A DNA stretch of 64,000 nucleotides from the NCBI GenBank assembly GCA_038277395.1, contig CM076190.1, positions 191,396,001 through 191,460,000 on the forward strand. Direction: 5' to 3'. The notes below the pieces were generated by a model. That model searched no databases and was not told where the DNA came from. It saw nothing but the letters and a program-made list of their open reading frames with translations. Of the stretch, positions 1-11,221 are shown piece by piece. This DNA is from Dryocosmus kuriphilus. Lineage: Eukaryota > Arthropoda > Insecta > Hymenoptera > Cynipidae. How positions within the stretch are numbered: the stretch's first letter is position 1; the number at the start of each line of letters is the position of its first letter. Position numbers and translations under genes: made by a program.

Positions 1-3
1 ACA

Positions 4-385
4 AGTACCTATAATGTTTAAAAATCAAATTGAGTTTAACTTATTAAAGGAACTATATATTATTTATAGAAAGACATTGCACACTTAGTACCATGTTGGG
101 TCTATTTTATCAGGTTTTATAAATTAACGAGATAAAACTTACAATCACATATATATTGCATGTGTTAATTCTTCTATTGGAAATAATAAACTATCTTTTA
201 AGCTGTTAAAGAATCATCTAATAAAAATCTTATTTAATGACGCTAGCCTCTCTTATTTCATTAGGATTGAAATTATTTCAATGCGTTATTCCTGTTTCAG
301 GTAACCGCAATCAATCTACCAAATAAATCAGCTACATAAATTTTATAATCCACTGTAAGCAACTTTGAAATAATCTTTAACACAA
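4..385 (+). repeat. Left terminal inverted repeat
   Basis: Pairs with 3678-4073 in inverted orientation, with small indels and scattered substitutions. The outer ~70 bp are the best conserved. Confidence 0.65.
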
Positions 386-1094
386 CAGAGTAATATGTTA
401 AAAATCCAATTCATTTCACTTAAACCTTGCAATAATAACATGATTAGTGAAGTATTGAAGATATTGAAATCAATCATTGACAATGAAAAAATATTTTTCT
501 TAGGTCAACATTGAACTCTGAACTATATGAATAATGAATAGATTTGTACTATTGATTCCTACACTAATTAGACAAAATAATTGATTTCTTGCATACAAGC
601 ACAAAGATTCTTGTTCAGTGATATTAAAAGTGAAATTAACCTCAGTTAACTATTAAAATATATGAGGAATAGGATGTTTTGGGGAGGATTATTTTGTAGT
701 TGAAACAAGTAGATATTGAAAAATGTTGGATTCAATTATTGCACACTCTAAATCATATGTTAAAGCTTTAAAAGATGAGCTGATCTCCTCTTGCAGTAAC
801 TAAAATGGATTCAGGGGAGAGGAATGAAGAAGAAATACACATACATTTTGAAAATTAGATTTATTTAATTTATTGCAATGTAATAAATGTAAAGAACTAC
901 ATATAACATTTTATATGTGATTCTTAAGTTATAAGTACAGGAAATGTTCAAGCCAATAATTCAAATGTTAATTCAACAATTAAAAATATTGAACCAGCAG
1001 CTGTTAAAGTTTTTACACCAGTTAATAAAAATATTATCATTCAATAATGCCAACCTCTCTTAATTCATTAATGGTTGCAATTATTTTAAGCGAC

Positions 1095-1289
1095 TTATTT
1101 CTGTTTCTTTTGGGATTGTGAAAGTGAGTGCAAATGATCGATCAATTTATTAGGATCTGCCCAGTAATGTGAACATTTTGCTTCTATATATTCAGAGGAA
1201 ACGTCATTTTTAACAGCATCTTCATCATCATCATCATCACCATCTTCATTATTGTTACCATCATCATCAGCATCATTATTGATTGTCAC
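1095..1289 (-). CDS. Small acidic open frame of unknown function
   Basis: A 64-residue frame rich in Asp/Asn (a run of Asp around residues 18-23) and ending in Lys/Gln. The Asp run is encoded by an (ATC/ATG)n-like microsatellite on the minus strand, so the frame may be accidental. Its N-terminal part is low complexity; the C-terminal half (residues 35-60) looks more like ordinary protein but matches no family I know. It lies inside the TIR-bounded element and could be a relic exon of that element. Confidence 0.2.
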   Translation of the reverse strand: MTINNDADDDGNNNEDGDDDDDEDAVKNDVSSEYIEAKCSHYWADPNKLIDHLHSLSQSQKKQK

Positions 1290-1784
1290 GGATGGTGAGT
1301 TATCATGTTGATCAAATTCTTCCTTTTAATCTTCATCTTGTGACTCCAATTACCTCCATTCATTGTGCATGAGCACAGAATCTTCTAGAATCTTCGAGAA
1401 AACCAGAGTGGTAAATTATATAATAGTCCTATTCTGTAGACATCTGCTCAAATAATGACAGCAAAATTTAGATGTTAATATTTTTTTTTTACTTTTTATA
1501 CCTATTTGAATCATCTATCATTGAAAATAAAACTAATGATTAAACATTCGAAAAACGTTTTTACTTTTAAAGATTAACCTAACTAATGATTAACTAATGG
1601 TTAATATGTATATCACAAGCATTTGCCACATATCCATTAGGATTTAAAATGGTGTTTGTATATTCCTACATAATGCAGTACCCCAGTCTGAAATGTCAGG
1701 CAATCCTGAACAAGGCGGAAGCACATACGTTGAAACAATGTTAAAAAAATGTTGAGCCGACGTCAAACCAAAGTTGAATAAACG

Positions 1785-1856
1785 TTAACTCAACGATGGT
1801 TCAACGTTGATTCAACGTTGGTTCAACGTTGGCTCAACGTTGGCTCAACATTGAAC
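1785..1856. repeat. 12-bp tandem repeat (TTCAACGTTGG type)
   Basis: About six tandem copies of a 12-bp unit close to GTTCAACGTTGG, degenerate at the edges. The unit contains the palindrome CAACGTTG. Confidence 0.75.
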
Positions 1857-2329
1857 AAAAATTGCTTACATATCTGATATGTCAAGCCTAGCCACTTTAC
1901 ATATACTTTATTGCCACGTTTCTTGATTATTTTTTTCCACATGGTATACGCCTGGATGCTGCTCTTTGAAAAGTTCCTGTTCATAGAATCCCGCCAGCGA
2001 TAGTTTGCTCTTGATAGTCCTTGTGCTTGTACACCGCTGGATTGTTGGATATAACTTGAGTGACAGTGAATATCTCTCTTGTCCAGTTGGGAGGTGTATA
2101 CTTTAACTTACCTTCATAATAATTTACGTCTAGAGTTTATTATATAACGCCATATACGTAGAGAGAGATGTCGATTGCGCAGGCGCAAAGTTATTGTCAC
2201 ATGAAACATAACCTCTAATCATGAAACAAAAACCGAGTCGCCATATTTTATTACGTAAATGACGCCAGCATAGCTGTAAGGGTTTTGCAACTCAGTCGGT
2301 AAGACGAGAGAGCTTTCATACAATTTTTC

Positions 2330-2608
2330 CTCTTCCAATGTTCCCTGAAATTTCATAATTACAATCTTTCCCATCAAATCATACCATTTTGCCTGCTCCA
2401 ACTCTAAAAATATTCCCTAAAATTTTAAAATCACAATTTGTGCAATCGAATCACACCATTTTCCCTGTACCAACTCTAAAAACGTTACCCTGAAATTTAT
2501 TTTCCCCCTTTCCAGCTAATAAAACTGAGGACAATATTTCCCCCCTCTCCAGCTGATAAAACTGAGGACAATTTTTTTCCCCCTTTCCAGCTGATAAAAC
2601 TGAGCAGT
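2330..2608. repeat. Two short tandem repeat blocks
   Basis: Positions 2330-2495 hold two degenerate copies of a ~95-bp unit (CCAACTCTAAAAA...CCCTGAAATTT). Positions 2500-2608 hold three copies of a ~38-bp unit containing CCAGCTGATAAAACTGAG preceded by a C-run. There is no coding potential. Confidence 0.7.
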
Positions 2609-3439
2609 ATGAGGAAAAGGCGGATGAGGGCTATGAGCATGCACTGTGGTTTTACAAACTTTCAGCTTGGAACAAAACCTTGCTCCTGAAAGCTATATCT
2701 GAGCAACCCGCCGTAATTGAATATTGACTGAATTTCATTTCAGCACGGACGCAAACCATCATCACCTGTCGGTCACTGATTAATTTAACAGACACACATT
2801 TAGCACAGACACGAACCATCGGCAAATGGATAGTTTTACCTTCGTCAAATTCCTACATAAACTCCTAGCAGTGATGCCTCAAGGACGTTTTGTACTATGA
2901 AACCTGTCGATTCATGTTGGCCACTGCCGAGAGGTCGGGAATCGCCGATACAATCTACCTGGAAGCTTGTAGAAAAATTCTCTATGGAAACTTCCTGCGC
3001 AGTACTTTCGAGTCCTCAATGCGTCCCGAGACGTCAAATAAAACTACTATTAGTGCTGTTATCTCATTTTCAGTGTGATGAAACTAGCCGACTTTATTAG
3101 TAAGAATTTCTCAGTCATTTCTAATTTCTATCTTTTTCCTTAAGTGATATGAATAAGACACAGTCAATAATTAATTTCCATGCTTGGATTTTCAACATAA
3201 CTTTTGCTTTTAAAAACTCGTTAAATTATTTACACACATACACACACACAGTGAAGTATACACATTTAACCTGAAACAGAATCCTTCCATCAAACTAAAG
3301 TTTTTACAAAATTTAGTCTACAGCTCGGCAACCCGCCTTACTTGGTTGAATTCAGACACTTACCACCATCGCCTCATTCCTAAATTACTGATTATTGCCT
3401 GCAGCTCCACAACCCTCCTTACTTTTTGAAAATTTCTGT

Positions 3440-5140
3440 AGTGTATCATTTAGATCAGTTTTTGAGGAACTGTTTTGTAAGAATTAAAATTTTGACCGTT
3501 TTTAAGTATCTCTTACAGTTTTCGATATATTTGCAAATTTTGAAATTTTTCTTTGTGTATCATTTAGATCTGTCCGAAAAACATCCCTTTTTTAAACACA
3601 TTTTTGTCATATCTCCTACCGTTTTCGAGTATTGCAAGGTTTTTGTTAAATGAATTGAATTTTTAGCATATCACTTTGTCGTGTTAAAGAATATTTCAAA
3701 CTTTCTTACAGTGGATTATAAAATATATTTAGCAGATTTATTTAGTAGATTGATGGTAATCACTTAAAATAAAAAATAATGCCTTCAAATAATTTCAATG
3801 ATTAATTAAATAAGAGAGGTTAGCGTTATTAAATAATACTTTTATTAGCTGATTTTTAACAGCTTAAAAGCTCATTTATTATTTCCAACAGTAGAATTAA
3901 CACATGTAATATATATATATGATTGTAAATTTTATCTCGTGAGTTTATAAAAAAAAAACTGGTAAAATATACCCATAATGGTACTAATTATGCAATGTCT
4001 TTCTATTACTCTATAATATATGGTTCTTTTAATAAGTTAAATTCAATGTGATTTTTTAAACATTATAGGTACTAATCATCTTCATTTCTTTTACCCGAAC
4101 TCATTCTGCTTATTATTATTATTAAAGTGTAAGAGATCTGAGACTTGTAATAATATAATCATGACAATAAAGAAGAATGCATTCTGACTCCTCACTTCAC
4201 ACTCCGAGCATCGAGGGCTTTGAAATTCGTCGAGTTCTCGGGAATCCCCAATAATACGTCACCTACAGTATGTGTAGAAGAGAGATGTAAATTCCATTAC
4301 ATAACCTTGACTGCATTTCTAAACATTCTGCGCGAAAAATCATTGCATCACATTGCGCAACATTGCATCATCTTGCGTAACTTGTCGAAACTTGTCGATT
4401 CTAGAACATTCTGACGTGAATAATGAAGAATGCAAAAAACAAAACAAAAAAAATCTTGGAATTAAGAAAAATTCTTTGGCCTATAATTTAGATCAGTCCG
4501 AGCAAGTTTCCCCTTCTCCTAATCCCTTTTTCCATATCGCTTACCGTTTTTGAGATATCTGCAAAATTTTGAAAAATGAAAAAAAATCTTGGAATTTTGA
4601 AATTTTTTTAAGGCTATCATTTATATCAATGTGAAAAACTTCCCACTTGTCCTAATCCCTTTTGTCATATCTCTTACGGTTTTCGAGATACGAACAATTT
4701 TTGGAAATTACACAAATTTTGCAATTTTGAAAAAATTTTTAGCGCATCAGATAGATTGGCTTGAGAAAGCGTTCTAATGGAATGAAAATTTTGTCCGTTT
4801 TTGCGTAGCTCTTACAGTTTTCGAGATACCACCAACTTTTGAAAATCCAAAAAAATCAAAAATGTTGGAATTTTGAAAATTTATTAACGCTATCATTTAG
4901 ATCAGTCTGAGGAAGTCCCCTTTTGTATAAACCCCAAAATTTCGTCCGTTTTTGCGTAGCTCTTACCGTTTTCGAGATATCTGCAAAAATTTGAAAATCA
5001 GCAAAAAAAATCAAAAAAATCTTGGAATTTTGAAATTTTTTTTTTAGTCTATCATTTATATCAGTGTGAAAAACTTCTCCATTGTCCTAACGTCTTTTGA
5101 CATATCTCTTACGGTTTTCGTGATATGAACAATTTTGGAA
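3440..5140. repeat. Degenerate tandem repeats, ~200-bp unit
   Basis: The phrases ATCATTTAGATCAGT, CTTACCGTTTTCGAGATA and GGAATTTTGAAATTTTT recur every ~130-230 bp at 3440-3640 and again at 4470-5140. The TIR boundary (4073) falls between the two blocks. Copies are heavily diverged, with no open frame of note. Confidence 0.6.
3678..4073 (-). repeat. Right terminal inverted repeat
   Basis: The reverse complement of this stretch matches the left end of the window from position 4. It ends with GGTACT at 4073; the bases outside do not match. Confidence 0.65.
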
Positions 5141-5349
5141 ATTGGTAAATTCCATTACATAACCCTGACTGCATTTCTACTTGCTTATGGGTGAGAGAGA
5201 GAAGGGGTAAGGGTGGTAATTTCATGTCTCTAGATATTGCGTACTAAAATAAGCTTAGCACGGACATGAACCGCGTCAATTCTCGAGGTATATAGTCTGG
5301 AACAGAACCCCTCCTTATCGAATAACGTTAAATAGCTTACTTTACACGT

Positions 5350-5490
5350 GACAGATTCCTACCTTACCGACCGAGGGTAACAAACTGCCACAGATTTCTG
5401 CCTTACCGACTGATGATAACAAACTGCCAAGTTTCTAATGGATCCAGAAACCCTACCTTACCGACCGAGGGTAATACCGACTGTCGATAC
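5350..5490. repeat. ~50-bp tandem repeat (CTTACCGAC unit)
   Basis: Three imperfect copies of a unit containing CTTACCGAC(C/T)GAGGGTAA and CAAACTGCCA. Confidence 0.6.
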
Positions 5491-5589
5491 TTAGCATGGA
5501 TTCACACCACTGAGGGAGTAGTGGCGCCATCTGTCGGCGGCAGCGTGAAGCTTGTCGTGCTGCCCCAGAACGTACACTGCTATACTACT

Positions 5590-5640
5590 TCACATAAAAC
5601 TAATACCTTCTCATTGAGGGGAGAATGTAAAAGGTAGGAT
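5590..5640 (-). repeat. Fragment of the hairpin-ended repeat family
   Basis: CACATAAAACTAATACC followed by TCTCATTGAG and an AATGTAAAA end matches repeat ends at 28128-28170 and 28445-28500, and, in opposite orientation, 40796 and 41745. Only the end of the repeat is present here. Confidence 0.55.
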
Positions 5641-5699
5641 AATTCATTTTATATAAATGCTGCTTTTATAAATATATTAATTTGAACTTGAAATATGCA

Positions 5700-7030
5700 G
5701 TTGTAAGCTTTTTTGAAGTCGATAAATAAGTGATGTATTGCTTCATTAAATTCCTATTTCTTTTCTAGCAGTTGTCTAATTGTAAACATTTGATAGCTTA
5801 TATAACGGTTTCGGGGGAATCCACGTTAGTAATACCCAATGATTTCCTCAGCATAAGGGGTTAGTCTACTCAAGATTACACTGGTCAAGATTTTATAGTA
5901 CCAGGGCACAATTGAAATTCCCTGATAATTGTTACAGTTTGTTTTATGGCCTTCTCTAAATAGGTACAATAACAGAGGTATTCCATTCCACCGGTATGCG
6001 TTCTGTTTTCAAAATTGGGCGTATTAATTTATAGATTTGCCTTGTGAGGCATTTTTTATTAGCTCTGGCGGTGGTTCGTGGATGCCCCCGACTTTGTTAT
6101 TTTTCAACTTCTTAATGGCCACCTCAATTTTTTTGTCTGTAGGATCATCAATTAATAGATCCATAAATTTAGTCTCTCTATCGCGTCGGCTACTAGAATG
6201 CCATTTTTGTCCCTCATTACTTCCGTTCTACTTTGAAAGCCTTTCCTTATAGAATTGTTTCTCCTGTACATCTAAGGCGGATTATTTTGTTTATTATTCG
6301 CTTCTATTGCTAGAATTTTACACTTTTGCCACTCCCCTTCCTTGGATCTGTAAAGCCTACTTGTACTTTTACTAACTTCGAGGTACTTTTCATTTGTTTG
6401 ATCGCACTCATTTTGTAAACTAGTTAGTTTAGCCTTTCTTCGCTTTTCAAGTCAAGTTTGTAATTTTCGTCAAACCACGGTTTGCTTTTGTTTGCTTTCT
6501 TTAAACCTATAGTATGTTTCGCGACTATCTTGATCGCCTTCTTCATATTGTCCTATAGGATACCCGGGTCGTCCTCATACTTATTATCGTCTCTTTGTTC
6601 TTGAAGAGCGTAGAAACTATTAGAAATCTCTACTTGATAATTTACTGTTTGTGTTTGTGTTTTAAACATATCTATGTGGAAACGAAATGCTGGCTCCCGT
6701 CTAGTTTTTTTAATTTACGCTAGTCTAGACATAAGTTTCACTATCACGAGAAAATGGTCTGAGTTTAAATCTGCTGCCCTGTACGATCTTACATTGAGAA
6801 TGCTTGTATGACGTCTTCTGTCAATTAAGACGTGATCAATCTGATTGTGAGTGATACCATCTTGTGATGTCCAGGTTTTATGTATATTTTTGTGCTTGAA
6901 ATATCATTACCTGCATCATGCAAGCTTCCTGACCCTGTTGCAGGCCTATAAGACGGTCCTTTTCCAGCCGATTTTCGCTTTAAATTCTACCGATACTATT
7001 TTTTGGGATATCGATTTTAATTTAATTTTT
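5700..7030 (-). pseudogene. LINE remnant: endonuclease plus N-terminal reverse transcriptase
   Basis: This is a decayed non-LTR retrotransposon reading on the minus strand. The endonuclease signature QIDHVLIDRRRH can be read at about 6800-6845, preceded by THNQ, as in APE-type endonucleases of the RTE-like 'CFDP2' group. RT block residues (MFTIRQLLEKK, then LFIDFKKAYNC) are read at about 5700-5830, with stop codons in between. The same protein segments occur, better preserved, in the element at 44.0-47.0 kb, so the two are related copies. The copy stops inside RT just after FKKAY, so it lacks its 3' part. This is unusual, because LINEs normally lose the 5' end; a later deletion is likely. Confidence 0.7.
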
Positions 7031-7677
7031 TCAAAGTGAAATTTTGTTAGAAGACCCGAAAAAAATATGACTGGCAGGTTTTCAAAATCTTACTTGGATT
7101 ATATTGATTGCTCTCTCTGGATTTTTAATATTATGATAGTAGAATAGGGATGTTGAATGCCAAGACATGTTGCTTCTGGATGGCTCTGTTCTGGAAAATA
7201 AATGCAGATATGGTTTAGTATCATTGAAATTGTTTGAATGGATAGTTATAATTTAGAAAAAATATAATATAGAAAGTGGGCTGTTTAATGAATGAAAATT
7301 AATGAATTCAGGTAAATGAACATTCGCAACGATTTTATGTGATATGTAATTTATAATTCTATATGTAAACGAGTATTTTAAGTAGAGATCCAGAAGGATT
7401 GTCAACAAAAGGCAATTTTTCATTTATCGAAATTATTTTATATTAATTATTTTTTTGATATGTCTCTGGTAATTCAGTTATTGAGCATTTGAGTTTTTTA
7501 TTGTGTATGATTCTTGGTGAATTCCTTATCTTAATTTTTAAGTTCCCTTTTTCTGGGATTTGTAATAATTCGTATGGTCGTGAATATTGGTTGTTGACTT
7601 TTTTAACTTTCCTCATTCTAATAAAAATACTTTCTCTCCTACTATAAAAATTCTTAAGGGTTGATATCTCTATCGTA

Positions 7678-7968
7678 TTATTCGTTAGATTTCTCTTCAG
7701 CTGTAGCTAAATTCTGTCCAGCTAATCCGCGAGTTCCATGTAGTCGTTTTACTAAGGTTTTTGTATAATTGTCATACGTTTGCAATTTTTCATGTTCTGA
7801 AGGGGGTTCACTGGAAGGTATTCGCGCTACTTTTCCTAAAACTATTTCATACGGGGTAAATTTTGTTGGTTCATGAACACTAGTATTATAAGATAATGTG
7901 GCTAATTCTAACCAATCATTCCAATCTGCGTTTTTCTCTGTGTATTGTTTTAAATATTTTGCTAACAC
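7678..7968 (-). pseudogene. Integrase C-terminal part, gypsy element A
   Basis: A 96-residue frame containing SYNTSVHEPTKFTPYEIVLG, the typical conserved patch after the catalytic Glu in Ty3/gypsy integrases. The frame is the direct continuation of the upstream integrase frame: a single TAA at about 7995 separates them, and just before it the sequence reads FYPQ, just after NRSLER, so the catalytic Glu context is retained. One nonsense mutation therefore splits an otherwise contiguous integrase. Confidence 0.75.
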
Positions 7969-7995
7969 GTGATGAGGTCTTTCTAAAGATCTATT

Positions 7996-9058
7996 TTATT
8001 GTGGATAAAATGATGGTGTCTTAAATTGTGTGATGCGAAATCGTTTAGCGAAACTTCGTAATAAGTTACTCAAAAAATCTTTGCCTTGATCAGTTAGAAC
8101 TCCTTTTGGAGAGCCAAAGGTCTTTACAAATGCGTCCGCTATTGTGCTAGCTTGACGATTTGGGAGAGCAAAGGCTACACTAAATTTTTTTAAATTATCT
8201 TGAGTTGTTAATATGTCCTCGTTTCCTTTTTCAGTTTTCGTGAATTTTCCTACAATTTCCATTGAAATCTTTTCGAATACGATCCCTGGAGTGTCAATGA
8301 TGCCCATTAGATTTTTTGTTTTGACACGGACTAATTGTTCAAGTGGACATTGTAGACAAAGTTGAATAAATTTTTGTATATCAATTCTCACATTCTCCCA
8401 AAAAGAACGTTGTCTTATTCTATTGTACATAAGTCTTTGAGACACATTTATGTGCACCAAGTGTATGTAAAAATCTGAAAGTGTTCCGACTGGAATCGTG
8501 ATTATTTCTGAAGAGTCAAATGGATAGTATTTTTGGTCAAATTCCAGTTGTTTGTCCGCGTCATTAATCTTTGCATTGTTTTTGCGAAAATATTCACTTC
8601 CTAAAACTCCATCATGTTCAACTGGTACCTCATTCGGAATTACATTAAAAAATGTTGGAAATACAAAGATAGTTATTGTTATTTGACCGAGGGTGTATAC
8701 TGGATGTTGATTAGTTCTTGTTAATTTAAGACAATTTTGTGTATTGATTTTGACGGACGATTCGACTGCATCTTCTTTAGTTACATTTCGACCGGCACTT
8801 GTATCAATTACTGATCTTACCGGAATTTCAAAACTATTTGATGATATTGTTATGTGAGGTATAGTATTGGTGATAGCTAAGTTTGCCTTCGCTGTTTTTC
8901 GTTCTATTGCTGCCTCAAATTTAGGTGCGGATGTATTTGATTCATTTGTCAGGCCTTCCTCTGAGCAAGTGAGCTGGGAAGGGCATTGGAGTTTTTCGGA
9001 TTTGATTCTTGTTGACGAATTAATTGTCGAGATTGTTGTTGTTGTGGAGATTGATATT
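7996..9058 (-). pseudogene. Fused protease-integrase frame, gypsy element A
   Basis: An open frame of about 350 codons runs without a stop from ~9058 to 7996. The first third holds a retropepsin with the active-site motif VIDTSAGRN (about 8780-8815) and the downstream DGVLGSEY patch (~8595-8625). From ~8460 it becomes integrase: RIRQRSFWENVR, then LCLQC (zinc-binding Cys pair), then the Asp-containing stretches ILTTQDNLKKFSV and VLTDQGKDF, which supply two of the D,D,E residues. The whole RT-RNase H block expected between protease and integrase is absent, yet the frame is kept. It overlaps the 3' end of gag (stop at 8949) by ~110 nt in the -1 frame, with a possible slippery site G AAA AAC at 8997-8991. 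The element could not reverse-transcribe on its own. Confidence 0.75.
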
Positions 9059-9898
9059 GCTTATTAAATTGTTTTCAATTGCAATTATCAATTACATATT
9101 CTCGTTCTTTGAAATAGCAGAGTACTGTTTTATCTTGTTGCGTAAAGTTAGAAGTAGGTTGGTAGCTTTTCACGTGTTTAGAATAGTTTCGAAGCTCATT
9201 TCTGTTCCATTGTTGGCTAGACGCTTCTGCTCTCGACGGGGGTCTTTCTTCGTTGTATTAATTTTGAGTTCCCGAAGGCTGATTTCGAGGGTTGGTATTT
9301 GACCAATTGTTTTGTGATTCGTACATATCGACTGCTAACTTGATTTTTACTTTTAGAATAATCAGAAAATTTTTTGTTTGACGAGGAAAAGTTTGTCTCT
9401 GATTAGTAAAAGTTTGCCTTTGATTATTGTAACCTTAGTATGGTTTTGAATAATTATTGGAAAACTGTTTCTGAAAGTTGTTTGTTGGATTATATTGAAT
9501 ATTTTGAGCGTTTGATAATGGCCTTGAAAGAGTACGATATACCGACGCTACGTGGCCTGATTTTCCACAAAATTGACATTGTGCATTTTCTCCTTTTGCA
9601 AAGTGTACTTTATTATTTGATTTGGAAGATCCTCCAGAATGTAGGCTAATAAGTCGTTCGTTTCTAATATCTTTGTTTGTTTCTAATCTTCTTTCTGTTT
9701 CAATGGCTTTGGTAATTAGTTCTGAAAATGTGTCTGCTGTTCTTATTCTCATTTGTAGCTCAGTTCTAAGTCCTCTGATGAACTGGTCTATTGAATATTT
9801 TTCTAATTCGTGTTCAAAATCTTTTTCAGTAGTTCCGTGATTGTTTATTTTATGAATGTCAATTATTATAGGGAATTACATTTTTATTTTCCCACATA

Positions 9899-9927
9899 CG
9901 AGGGCCTACCCAAAAGACACCGAACTG
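9899..9927 (+). repeat. Left TIR of mariner copy 1
   Basis: Starts CGAGGGCCTACCC directly after TA. It is the inverted match of 11193-11221. Confidence 0.9.
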
Positions 9928-10093
9928 ATGTTGTGGGGAGCGGAGTTGTTGTAGTACCGGGGTTTTGCCGGTAGGTGCGTGTAGAGGCACTTTTCACCAG
10001 TTAGTATGCCAACTGCTATCACTGTATAAGGTTGCATTTGGTGTGTGTAATCTTTTTTGTGACTGTTGCTTTGCGCGCTCGTCGTTTTTTGTG

Positions 10094-11149
10094 ATGGTTG
10101 ATTTTCGTGATCAGCGTGCCAACGTGAGGTTTTGCTTCCTGCTCGGGAAAACGGGCACAGAAACTCTGCAAATGTTAAAAACGGCCTATAAGGATGATGC
10201 TGTGGGAAAAACTCAAGTGTTCGAGTGGTTTTCTCGTTTTAAAAGTGGGGAAATGTCAATTGACGATCAGCCTCGCTCTGGACGTCCTTCGACGGCCCGA
10301 ACCGACGAAAATGTTGAAAAAATTCGTGAAATCATCCTGGAAGATCGACGAAGGACCATCGAAGAAGTTGTGGAGAAATCTGGCGTGAGTTGGAGTTCAG
10401 TACAGAGAATTCTAGGTGAAGATTTGGGGATGAGAAGGGTGGCTGCAAAATGTGTTCCTCGACTGCTGACTGCAGAGCAAAAACAAGGCCGCGTGCAAGC
10501 ATGCTCTGCTTTGAAGGAGGAATTCCAAAATGATCCAAACTTTTTTTCCAAGGTCATAACAGGTGACGAATCGTGGTGTTATGGATACGATCCTGAAACT
10601 AAGCAACAGTCAAGTCAATGGAAGACTCAAAATTCGCCTCGCCCTAAAAAAGCTCGTCAGGTGAGGTCAAACATTAAGACGATGCTCATTTGTTTTTTCG
10701 ATGTGAGAGGAGTCGTCCATTCAGAATTTGTTCCACCGGGTCAGACAGTTAGTCAGGCATTTTACCTGGAAGTCTTGAGAAGATTGCGCAACAGTTTACG
10801 ACGGAAAAGGCCTGATTTGTGGCATTCGGGGGACTGGTTTTTCCACCACGACAACGCCCCTGCTCACACAGCTCTTTCTGTGCGCCGATTTTTTACCAAA
10901 AATAGCATGGCCGCTGTTCCTCACCCACCCTATTCACCCGATTTAGCCCCCTGTGACTTTTTTTTATTCCCCCGAATGAAAAGGGACATGAAAGAAAAGC
11001 ATTTTGCGGACGTAGCTGAAGTGAAGGAAGGAACGACGGAGGCGCTGTCAAGCATCACAAAAGAGGAATTTAAAAAATGTTTCGAACAATGGAATAAAAG
11101 ATTAGATAAGTGTATTGTCTCCAATGGAGAGTACTTTGAAGGAGATTAA
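10094..11149 (+). CDS. Mariner transposase, intact, D,D34D
   Basis: This transposase cuts and rejoins mariner ends at TA targets in the nucleus. I choose the Met at 10094 (MVDFRDQRAN), giving 351 residues, the usual mariner length of about 345-355; an in-frame Met at 9965 would add 43 atypical residues that lie in the TIR-proximal leader. The N-terminal ~115 residues form the paired helix-turn-helix DNA-binding region (YKDDAVGKTQVFEWFSRFK is the typical first-domain patch). The catalytic triad is visible: Asp in VITGDESW, Asp in HHDNAPAH, and Asp in YSPDLAPCDFFLFP, with exactly 34 residues between the second and third. There are no stops or frameshifts. Insect genome annotation often labels such frames as SETMAR- or GVQW-like proteins. 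Activity is plausible but unproven. Confidence 0.95.
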   Translation: MVDFRDQRANVRFCFLLGKTGTETLQMLKTAYKDDAVGKTQVFEWFSRFKSGEMSIDDQPRSGRPSTARTDENVEKIREIILEDRRRTIEEVVEKSGVSWSSVQRILGEDLGMRRVAAKCVPRLLTAEQKQGRVQACSALKEEFQNDPNFFSKVITGDESWCYGYDPETKQQSSQWKTQNSPRPKKARQVRSNIKTMLICFFDVRGVVHSEFVPPGQTVSQAFYLEVLRRLRNSLRRKRPDLWHSGDWFFHHDNAPAHTALSVRRFFTKNSMAAVPHPPYSPDLAPCDFFLFPRMKRDMKEKHFADVAEVKEGTTEALSSITKEEFKKCFEQWNKRLDKCIVSNGEYFEGD

Positions 11150-11192
11150 ACGTTTTTTGTAGAAAAATCAAAATAATAACTTTGTACAAAAG

Positions 11193-11221
11193 TAGTTCGG
11201 TTTCTTTTGGGTAGGCCCTCG
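11193..11221 (-). repeat. Right TIR of mariner copy 1
   Basis: Ends GGGTAGGCCCTCG directly before TA. It differs from the left TIR at one inner position. Confidence 0.9.

Larger units (their letters stand above)
4..4073. mobile_element. 4.07-kb element with ~390-bp terminal inverted repeats
   Basis: The first ~385 bases and positions 3678-4073 are inverted copies of each other at roughly 80% identity, beginning with the shared end AGTACCTATAATG. The similarity runs continuously, including the stretches around AGCTGTTAAA and TTTTATAATCCACTGTAAG. A further partial copy of the inner repeat (the part reading CTCTCTTAATTCATTA) lies at about 1020-1100. No transposase is recognisable inside; the interior holds short tandem repeats and one small acidic open frame. 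I see no convincing target-site duplication, and the left end sits at the window edge, so the element could begin slightly outside. It is most likely a non-autonomous or foldback-type DNA transposon of unknown superfamily. Confidence 0.6.
9899..11221 (+). mobile_element. Complete mariner element, copy 1
   Basis: A 1323-bp element bounded by inverted repeats of about 28 bp: the left end starts CGAGGGCCTACCCAAAAG and the right end is its reverse complement, with one mismatch in the next bases. It is flanked by TA on both sides (9897-9898 and 11222-11223), the standard target duplication of Tc1/mariner elements. It carries one uninterrupted transposase frame and is inserted into gag of a gypsy element. 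Near-perfect ends and an intact frame suggest recent transposition. Confidence 0.95.

Noticed and set aside
9965..10093. Upstream Met giving a 394-residue mariner transposase
   Set aside because: The extra 43 residues lie in the leader, are Cys/Phe-rich and atypical; the Met at 10094 gives the family's usual length.
10267..11124. Minus-strand frames opposite the mariner transposase
   Set aside because: They are shadows of the transposase frame and recur in the same way in mariner copy 2.
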